A DNA stretch of 64,000 nt. Origin: Polaromonas sp. AER18D-145. GTDB lineage: Bacteria > Pseudomonadota > Gammaproteobacteria > Burkholderiales > Burkholderiaceae_C. A program made the translations under genes and the position numbers. The DNA lies in NCBI RefSeq assembly GCF_002379095.1, contig NZ_NBZV01000017.1:1-64000 (forward strand), written 5' to 3'. The notes under the pieces were generated by a model. That model made no database searches. It was not told where the DNA came from and saw nothing but the letters and a program-made list of their open reading frames with translations. Of the stretch, positions 59,247 through 64,000 are shown in pieces (positions within the stretch are counted from its first letter, which is position 1; each line of letters begins with the position of its first letter).

Positions 59247-60511
59247 AGAATGCAGTCAATCCTGCTGCAAGCGCCCGCTTGCCGGCCCTGGTGCTGGGGC
59301 TCTGCTTCCTTTTCAATTTCCTGGCCCGCGGCATAGGCGACACGTTCATGGTGTTCCTGCTGCCGCTGCAGGCCGAATTCGGCTGGCAGCGGTCGCAGAT
59401 GACGGGCGTCTATTCAACTCTGATGGTCATCAGCGGCTTGAGTTCGCCGCTGGCTGGGCTACTGATCGAGCGCTGGGGGCCGCGCAAGCTGTATTCGGTG
59501 GGCATCGCCGTGTTGGCGTGCGGCTACTTCCTCGCGGCATTCGCAACGAAAATCTGGCACTTCTACTTGTACGTGGGATTACTCGGCGGCCTGGGCGCGG
59601 GCGCGATCGGCATGGTGCCCGCCACCGCCCTGCTGAGCCGGTGGTTCTCGCACCGGTTCGGCGCGGCCACCGGCATTGCTTACGCGGGATTCGGTTGCGG
59701 CTCGCTCGTGATGGTGCCCCTCACGCAGGCGTTGATCGATGCCTCGGGCTGGCGCGCCACCTACCGGTGGGCTGGCGAAGCCTTGCTGGTCGTGCTGGTC
59801 CTCTCGCAGTTCATCCCCTGGCGGGCCATCCTCGTGGGGCGCGCCGATCCGCTGTCGCCCAGACTGGCTCGCGGCGCGGCCGACGCGAAGAGCGCGTCCG
59901 CGGGGTTGCGCTCGGCATTGGGGCAGCGGCGCTTCTGGCTGATGGTGCAAATCATGTTCTTCACCGCCGTGGGCATGTACCTCGTGATCGTCCAATCGGT
60001 TGCCTATCTCGTCGACGTGGGCTTCCCGCCACTGAAGGCGGCGAGCGCCTTCGGGGCCGCGGGCATGCTATCCGTGGTCGGCGTGTCCAGCGCCGGCTGG
60101 ATCGCCGACCGCTTCGGCTACAAGCTGTCCGCCACCGCGAGTTTCATCGGCACGGCCTCGGGAGTCGCCATGCTTTACAGCCTCTCGTTCGGGCCCAGCA
60201 CCGTGCTCCTCGCGTGCTACGTTCTGTTGTTTGGACTCTTCCAGGGCGTCCGGGGGCCACTCATCGCCAGCCTGAGCTCGCGGCTCTTCGCGGGCCCCGG
60301 CCAAGCGGCGATTTACGGCGTGATCTACGCGTGCATGGCGATCGGCTCCGGCATCGGCGCCCTGCTCTCCGGGGTGCTGTACGACGCAACAGGCAGCTAT
60401 AGCCTGGCGTTCATGCTGTCACTCGGGTGCCTGGCCATTGCGGCCGCGCCGTTCTGGACGTCCGACCTGCTGCGGCATAATCGGGCCGCCGATCAATCCA
60501 CCCTTCGATAG
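59240..60511 (+). CDS. MFS transporter (monocarboxylate/oxalate-formate type)
   Basis: The 423-residue protein has about twelve hydrophobic helices. MFS features are GLLIERWGPRKLYSVGIAVL (about 73-92), ATALLSRWFSHRFGAATGIA (about 128-147) and the repeat loop GWIADRFGYKLSATAS (about 286-301). The RWF...RG/HRFGAATG pattern is typical of the OFA/MCT-like subgroup that moves carboxylates. It diverges from the catabolic operon at 59049 and is followed after 7 bases by an IclR gene, so it probably moves the same acid. Confidence 0.88.
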   Translation: MYKNAVNPAASARLPALVLGLCFLFNFLARGIGDTFMVFLLPLQAEFGWQRSQMTGVYSTLMVISGLSSPLAGLLIERWGPRKLYSVGIAVLACGYFLAAFATKIWHFYLYVGLLGGLGAGAIGMVPATALLSRWFSHRFGAATGIAYAGFGCGSLVMVPLTQALIDASGWRATYRWAGEALLVVLVLSQFIPWRAILVGRADPLSPRLARGAADAKSASAGLRSALGQRRFWLMVQIMFFTAVGMYLVIVQSVAYLVDVGFPPLKAASAFGAAGMLSVVGVSSAGWIADRFGYKLSATASFIGTASGVAMLYSLSFGPSTVLLACYVLLFGLFQGVRGPLIASLSSRLFAGPGQAAIYGVIYACMAIGSGIGALLSGVLYDATGSYSLAFMLSLGCLAIAAAPFWTSDLLRHNRAADQSTLR

Positions 60512-60518
60512 ATAACCT

Positions 60519-61256
60519 GTGAACGTCAAACAAGCTGCGAACGTGCTCGATCTGCTCGAGTTCTTTGCCAAGCACCGCCAGCCGGCCACGCTTGCGGAGG
60601 TGTCGAAGCTGCTCGAGTGGCCGCGCTCAAGCACCTTCAACCTGTTGGGTACGCTGGCGGCGCGCGGGTTCCTCTATGAGCCGCGCGCCCGCGGTGGCTA
60701 CTATCCCTCGCCGCTCTGGTTCTCGCTTCTGCAGCAGATCGAAAGCGCGGAGCCGATCCCCGAGCAACTGCGAGAACTGCTTCACGCCCTTGTCCAGCGC
60801 ACCGGCGAGACGGCGGTGCTGGCCGCCTCGAGTAGCGCATACGCCGTGTTCCTGGATGTAGTGGAATCGCCCCATGCCATCCGCTATACCGCTTCGCCAG
60901 GCAAGCTGGTCCCACTTCATGTGACGGCCACCGGCCGCGTCCTGTTGTCGCAAATGACGACCGCTGAACGCTCGGCCGTGCTGCGGCGGGCGAACTTCGA
61001 GCGCTATACGCCCTCCACACTCATGAGTGTGGCCGCGGTCGAAAAGGAAATCCAGCGCTCGCTGGAGCGCGGCTGGTTCGAGGGCAACGCCGAGTTCACG
61101 CCGGACTTGGGCGGCGTAGCGCTGCCTCTGAAGATGCCGCACCGCCAGTTCGCCCTGCTGTTGGCCGGGCCGATGTTCCGCGTGGGCGAGCGCACCAAGG
61201 AACTGGTGGAAGCGATCAAGGGCGAGATCGAGCGGCACTTGGGAAATCCCACATGA
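60519..61256 (+). CDS. IclR-family transcriptional regulator
   Basis: From the GTG at 60519 the product is 245 residues. The N-terminal winged helix contains NVKQAANVLDLLEFFAKHRQ, LAEVSKLLEWPRSSTFNLLG and TLAARGFLYEP (about 2-59). The C-terminal IclR effector domain includes VTATGRVLLSQMT (about 135-147) and GNAEFTPDLGGVALPLKMPH (about 189-208). It is co-transcribed with the MFS gene. The location argues that it controls the divergent operon and the transporter, sensing the substrate or an early metabolite. Confidence 0.92.
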   Translation: MNVKQAANVLDLLEFFAKHRQPATLAEVSKLLEWPRSSTFNLLGTLAARGFLYEPRARGGYYPSPLWFSLLQQIESAEPIPEQLRELLHALVQRTGETAVLAASSSAYAVFLDVVESPHAIRYTASPGKLVPLHVTATGRVLLSQMTTAERSAVLRRANFERYTPSTLMSVAAVEKEIQRSLERGWFEGNAEFTPDLGGVALPLKMPHRQFALLLAGPMFRVGERTKELVEAIKGEIERHLGNPT

Positions 61257-61542
61257 CAGCGCCGGCTCCGCCCGGCATTCATTACAGATGAGCTTCACGG
61301 CAGATTGCCGCGGGACGGTTTGGAGCATCGCCAGACTTTGATCGTGAATCGTCCACCGCACCTAAGCCCGGACGCCGCGATCCCCCCAAAAGAGCCGACT
61401 CGACACTGACGACAAGCGCATGTCATAGCAAGCTAGGTATCTGGCGCTCCCGAGTTCGACACTTTGCGCCACCAAATCACCTCTCTTCCCAATAGAAACA
61501 AGGACTTAGCAGCGTAATTCAAATTATCTGTGGTGGCACGTT
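61257..61542. other. Intergenic stretch without recognisable gene
   Basis: I see no convincing coding frame, RNA gene, hairpin terminator or repeat in this interval between the IclR gene and the IS3-type element. Its composition drifts to lower GC towards the element. Confidence 0.5.
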
Positions 61543-61596
61543 TGAAGTTGACCCCATTTCGCGGACACCTTATTGTTCTCAAAGAAGGAGTCCAAA

Positions 61597-61917
61597 ATGC
61601 CTATTACCAAACCGCCGTATCCGGCGCAATTTCGCCAGCAAATGGTCGAACTGGTGCAAGCTGGGCGCAAGTCCGGTGACCTGGTCAAAGAATTCGGCTG
61701 TCACATCACCAGCATCTTGAGTTGGGTACGCAAGGCGCAGCCGACCTCAGCCGCGTCGCCAACCGATTCTGGCCCACTGAGCGCGGTTGAACGACAGGAA
61801 CTCATGGAATTGCGTCGCAAGTACCACCAAGTCCAGATGGAACGCGATATCCTGGCAAAGGCTACGGCCTGGTTTGCCAACAACGGCGACAAGACGTTCA
61901 CGTCGTCTACGCGCTGA
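61597..61917 (+). CDS. IS3-family transposase OrfA
   Basis: The ATG at 61597 follows AAGGAG; the product is 106 residues (MPITKPPYPAQFRQQMVELV). It has the helix-turn-helix segment GDLVKEFGCHITSILSWVRK (about 28-47) and a leucine-zipper-like region ELMELRRKYHQVQMERDILA (about 69-88), standard for OrfA. OrfB begins in another frame over its end, as expected for programmed frameshifting. An in-frame ATG at 61573 is less likely. Confidence 0.85.
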   Translation: MPITKPPYPAQFRQQMVELVQAGRKSGDLVKEFGCHITSILSWVRKAQPTSAASPTDSGPLSAVERQELMELRRKYHQVQMERDILAKATAWFANNGDKTFTSSTR

Positions 61918-62489
61918 TTGAAGCAAATCAGGCCGAACTCCCCGTGCGGACCATGTGCAAAACACTCAGAGTCTCCGCCAGCGGCTATTACGGCTGGCAG
62001 GGACGTCCAGTCTGCAAGCGCCAGCAGGCCAATACCACTTTGGCTGCAAAAATTCGTGAGGCATTTGTCGCCAGTGACGAGACCTACGGTATGCCTCGCA
62101 TCCGCGCTGAGTTGTTGGATGCCGGGGTGGTGGCCAGCCGCAAGCGCATCGCCCGCTTGATGCGCCAAGGCCACATGCGGGTGTCAGCCGCCGACGCAGC
62201 TACGTGGTAACCACCCAGCGTGATGTGCGCCAGCGCCCGGCACCAGACCTGGTGAATCGGGAATTTGTGACCACGGACATCAACCAGTTGTGGGTGGCCG
62301 ACATGACCTACATCCCGACGTGGACCGGCTTTCTGTACCTGGCCATGGTTATCGATGTCTTCAGCCGAAAGGTGGTGGGTTGGGCCTTTGGCGAGCGCAT
62401 GACAGCCGACTTGGTGATTCTGGCGCTCAACATGGCACTGATGACCAGGAAGCCAGATTCTGTGATTCATCATTCAGATCAAGGCAGCC
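61902..62489 (+). pseudogene. IS3-family transposase OrfB, frameshifted and truncated
   Basis: One frame gives VVYALIEANQAELPVRTMCK to RIARLMRQGHMR, then a missing base near 62178 throws it into a stop at 62208. The next frame gives SYVVTTQRDVRQRPAPDLVN, TDINQLWVADMTYIPTWTGF (with the first catalytic Asp of the DDE site) and VIHHSDQGSQ (second Asp). The last catalytic Glu region is missing because other DNA begins at about 62490. It cannot encode an active transposase. Confidence 0.82.
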
Positions 62490-62694
62490 AGCGCCTGGCC
62501 ACGCTGTCGGTCTCGCACCTGTACAACCTGCGCAAGAGCACCGACTACCAGGCCCAGCGGGTGCGCTTCACCAAGACCCGAGCGGTGTGCAACCCCATTG
62601 GCGTGCGCAAGGCCCCACGGCCCAACGGGCGCGCTGGCTGGGTGCGCATCGACACCGTGCACCAGGGCGACCTTGATGGCGTCAAGGGGGTGTA
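62490..62694 (+). mobile_element. Fragment of a second, unrelated integrase-type transposase fused to the IS3 relic
   Basis: In frame with the IS3 OrfB end, the sequence continues as RLATLSVSHLYNLRKSTDYQ, RVRFTKTRAVCNPIGVRKAP and GWVRIDTVHQGDLDGVKGVY. This matches my recollection of the start of an integrase-core transposase found in many Burkholderiales (IDTVHQGD with the first catalytic Asp). It breaks off after VKGVY; the last residues to the stop at 62737 look unrelated. Bases 62738-62892 hold no gene I can support. Confidence 0.6.
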
Positions 62695-62892
62695 CTTACA
62701 GCGCCGAGCGCTGACTGTGCGGCTTCTCCTTGCATGACCGCACTTAAAACACATTCCTAAAATATAGTCAACTCTCTTATTTTGACGCGAGTCCTTAGCG
62801 TGCTTTGTTCTCCGTTTTCTGAAGCGACCCCATCTGTATCTCCACCGGTCAAGTCGAGCTTCCTCCACGATGCGTTGCCAGGAAACCCCCGA

Positions 62893-62921
62893 TTGACGGT
62901 TTTGCATCCTAACGTTATTCT
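62893..62921 (+). promoter_or_regulatory. Promoter of the downstream iclR gene
   Basis: TTGACG (62893-62898) and TATTCT (62916-62921) are separated by 17 bases. They lie about 50 bases upstream of the iclR start, with a palindrome between promoter and gene. Confidence 0.55.
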
Positions 62922-62936
62922 CATATTTGAACAAGT

Positions 62937-62952
62937 ATTCTGATATCAGAAT
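62937..62952. promoter_or_regulatory. Perfect 16-bp palindrome upstream of iclR
   Basis: ATTCTGATATCAGAAT is fully self-complementary. It lies just downstream of the expected transcription start and 20 bases before the iclR ATG, a fitting site for autorepression by the IclR protein. Confidence 0.55.
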
Positions 62953-62972
62953 CAACAGGAAGCATTGATCCA

Positions 62973-63857
62973 ATGAGCACTCCAAAAGCCGCCCGGCGGA
63001 AACGAACGGGGGTTGCACACCGGGTAGACGGGGTGCCGATGTCGCTGACACGTGTGCTGCGACTGCTGCAGCTGCTGGCCGACCAGCCCTTGGGCATGGC
63101 CCTTGCGTCGCTGTGCGTGTCGATGAATGCACCGAAAACCAGCGTGCTCTCGCTGTTGCGAGGCCTCACTGCGCATGGCTACCTGCAACGCAGCGACGCG
63201 GTGTATCGATTGGGCCCCGAATCGTTCTCTCTTGGGGCTTCGCTGGTTTCAGCCAGCTCGCTCGACGTCGTGGCCATGCCGTTCCTGAGCGAAGCGGTGG
63301 CGAGATCCGGCGAGACAGCATTGATCGCCAAGATAAACCGCGCAGCGGGTCAACTCATCTACAGCCCAATCATCGAGAGCACGAAAAGGATTCGATACGC
63401 TGTACCGGCCGGAACGACACGACCGCTGTTTGCCTCGTCCGCCGGGCGCGTGCTACTCGCGTTCCAGGACGACGCATGGCGCGACGAATATCTGCAAAGC
63501 ACCGATCTTCGTGCAATGACGCCGCGCTCCGTCACCGACCGAAAGCAACTGGCGCGCATCATCGAGCAGGTTCGAAAAACCGGCGTGGCCGTCACGATCG
63601 GGGAAGTCACACCGGATGTGGCCGGTTTTTCGGCCCCGATCTTCGAGCCCGGCGGCCGTGTGAATGCGGCGCTGATCATTGCCGCGCCTATCGAGCGCGG
63701 TCGCGTTGCGGCTGCTGACCTGCAGCGCCTGGTGATGGAACTCGCCGCAAACATTTCGCGTGCGCTCGGCTACCGTCCGGAACCGGACCCGCGTGAATTG
63801 GCGGCACGCGACCACAAAGAACCGAACAACAACTTGACCAGGAGATTGAGCCCATGA
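62973..63857 (+). CDS. IclR-family transcriptional regulator
   Basis: The 294-residue regulator has a basic N-terminal tail and a winged helix with TRVLRLLQLLADQPLGMALA, LCVSMNAPKTSVLSLLRGLT and AHGYLQRSDAVYRLGPESFS (about 23-90). The effector domain includes PLFASSAGRVLLAFQDDAWR (about 151-170) and VTIGEVTPDVAGFSAPIFEP (about 207-226). Its stop overlaps the ATG of the following crotonase gene, an uncommon coupling of an IclR gene to a catabolic gene. It therefore probably regulates its own operon through the palindrome at 62937. Confidence 0.92.
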   Translation: MSTPKAARRKRTGVAHRVDGVPMSLTRVLRLLQLLADQPLGMALASLCVSMNAPKTSVLSLLRGLTAHGYLQRSDAVYRLGPESFSLGASLVSASSLDVVAMPFLSEAVARSGETALIAKINRAAGQLIYSPIIESTKRIRYAVPAGTTRPLFASSAGRVLLAFQDDAWRDEYLQSTDLRAMTPRSVTDRKQLARIIEQVRKTGVAVTIGEVTPDVAGFSAPIFEPGGRVNAALIIAAPIERGRVAAADLQRLVMELAANISRALGYRPEPDPRELAARDHKEPNNNLTRRLSP

Positions 63858-64000
63858 CCAACGAACTTCTCTACGAGGTCAGCGACGGCATCGCCGTCAT
63901 TACCATCAACCGCCCCAAACGCCGCAATGCGCTGAACCGCGCCGTGCGCGAAGGATTTTTCGAGGTCTGGCGCCGCTTCGAAGCCGACGGGCAGGCCCAG
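63854..64000 (+). CDS. Enoyl-CoA hydratase/isomerase-family protein, 5' end only
   Basis: Forty-nine codons are visible: MTNELLYEVSDGIAVITINR, PKRRNALNRAVREGFFEVWR and RFEADGQAQ. The ITINRPKRRNALN segment is the classical N-terminal crotonase motif. The start overlaps the IclR stop as ATGA. The gene continues beyond the window, so its catalytic residues cannot be judged. Confidence 0.85.
   Translation, partial: MTNELLYEVSDGIAVITINRPKRRNALNRAVREGFFEVWRRFEADGQAQ

Larger units (their letters stand above)
61543..62489 (+). mobile_element. Broken IS3-family insertion sequence (left part)
   Basis: A likely left end, TGAAGTTGACCCCATTTCGC (61543-61562), is followed by GGACACC; GACCCC-containing ends are common in IS3-type elements. 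It precedes an orfA/orfB pair. The element is cut at about 62489, just after the HHSDQGSQ motif of orfB. No right end or target-site duplication could be found. Confidence 0.7.

Noticed and set aside
62770-62890. Minus-strand frame with SWQRIVEEARLDRWRYRW, vaguely like the start of a transposase
   Set aside because: The likeness is short and the frame then loses any pattern; not enough to call a gene or relic.
1-64000. CRISPR arrays, rRNA, tRNA, riboswitches, prophage or anti-phage systems
   Set aside because: I looked for repeat-spacer regularity, tRNA-like clover sequences and typical phage or defence genes and saw none.

Overview
The window is GC-rich, gene-dense bacterial DNA. Gene families and layout point to a betaproteobacterium of the Burkholderiales, probably Comamonadaceae; this is inferred from gene content, because no rRNA or tRNA gene is visible. 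Almost everything concerns uptake of carboxylic acids and their catabolism as CoA thioesters. There are eight acyl-CoA dehydrogenase genes plus one relic, three CaiB/AMACR-family genes, two MaoC hydratases, several crotonase-fold proteins, two CitE-type lyases (one frameshifted), an acyl-CoA carboxylase, an electron-transfer flavoprotein, two TRAP transporters, two Liv-type ABC transporters and six regulators.

Layout. (1) 1-2196: end of a livF, a 20-residue remnant where a binding-protein gene would sit, then livH and livM; a transposase tail relic follows. (2) 2428-4789 (minus): etfA, etfB and a TetR regulator. (3) 4935-23122 (plus): a long co-directional cluster of acyl-CoA dehydrogenase, thiolase, FadB-type protein, biotin-dependent acyl-CoA carboxylase (two subunits), two dehydrogenase-like genes, a MoxR/CoxE pair, a Nudix-MBL fusion, thioesterase, AtuA-like protein and another dehydrogenase. 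It reads as beta-oxidation of branched or isoprenoid acids. A second TetR follows. (4) 24048-34769 (plus): MaoC hydratase, TRAP transporter, MmgE/PrpD, acyl-CoA dehydrogenase, CoA-transferase, GntR, MFS, CitE and methyltransferase. The content resembles the Pseudomonas itaconate (ich/ict/ccl) cluster. A near-consensus promoter overlapped by a perfect palindrome precedes it, and its citE is frameshifted inside a 7-bp tandem repeat. (5) 34770-39632: relics of an ISL3-like transposase and of a TetR gene, then a Nudix protein with a cut-short MBL half, a nitronate monooxygenase-like gene, a second citE and a family I CoA-transferase.

(6) 39690-48127 (minus): aldehyde dehydrogenase, SDR, a complete livKHMGF set and a second SDR, followed by the eroded remains of an acyl-CoA dehydrogenase-MaoC-crotonase operon. 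(7) 48342-59049 (minus): an intact operon of CoA-transferase, acyl-CoA dehydrogenase, AMACR, MaoC, crotonase, TRAP transporter, paired acyl-CoA dehydrogenases and a second crotonase, with a divergent MFS-IclR pair. The relics in (6) are a degraded paralogue of part of this operon. (8) 61543-62694: a broken IS3-type element fused to a fragment of another transposase. (9) 62893-64000: an IclR regulator with its own promoter and palindrome, and the start of another crotonase gene.

Taken together, transporters bring in carboxylates, CaiB-type transferases or unseen ligases activate them, dehydrogenases oxidise them with electrons probably passed to EtfAB, and hydratases, lyases, thiolase and carboxylase break them down. 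Paralogous relics and IS fragments at 2.2, 34.9, 39.7-40.4 and 61.5-62.7 kb suggest that the modules were assembled and pruned by recombination.
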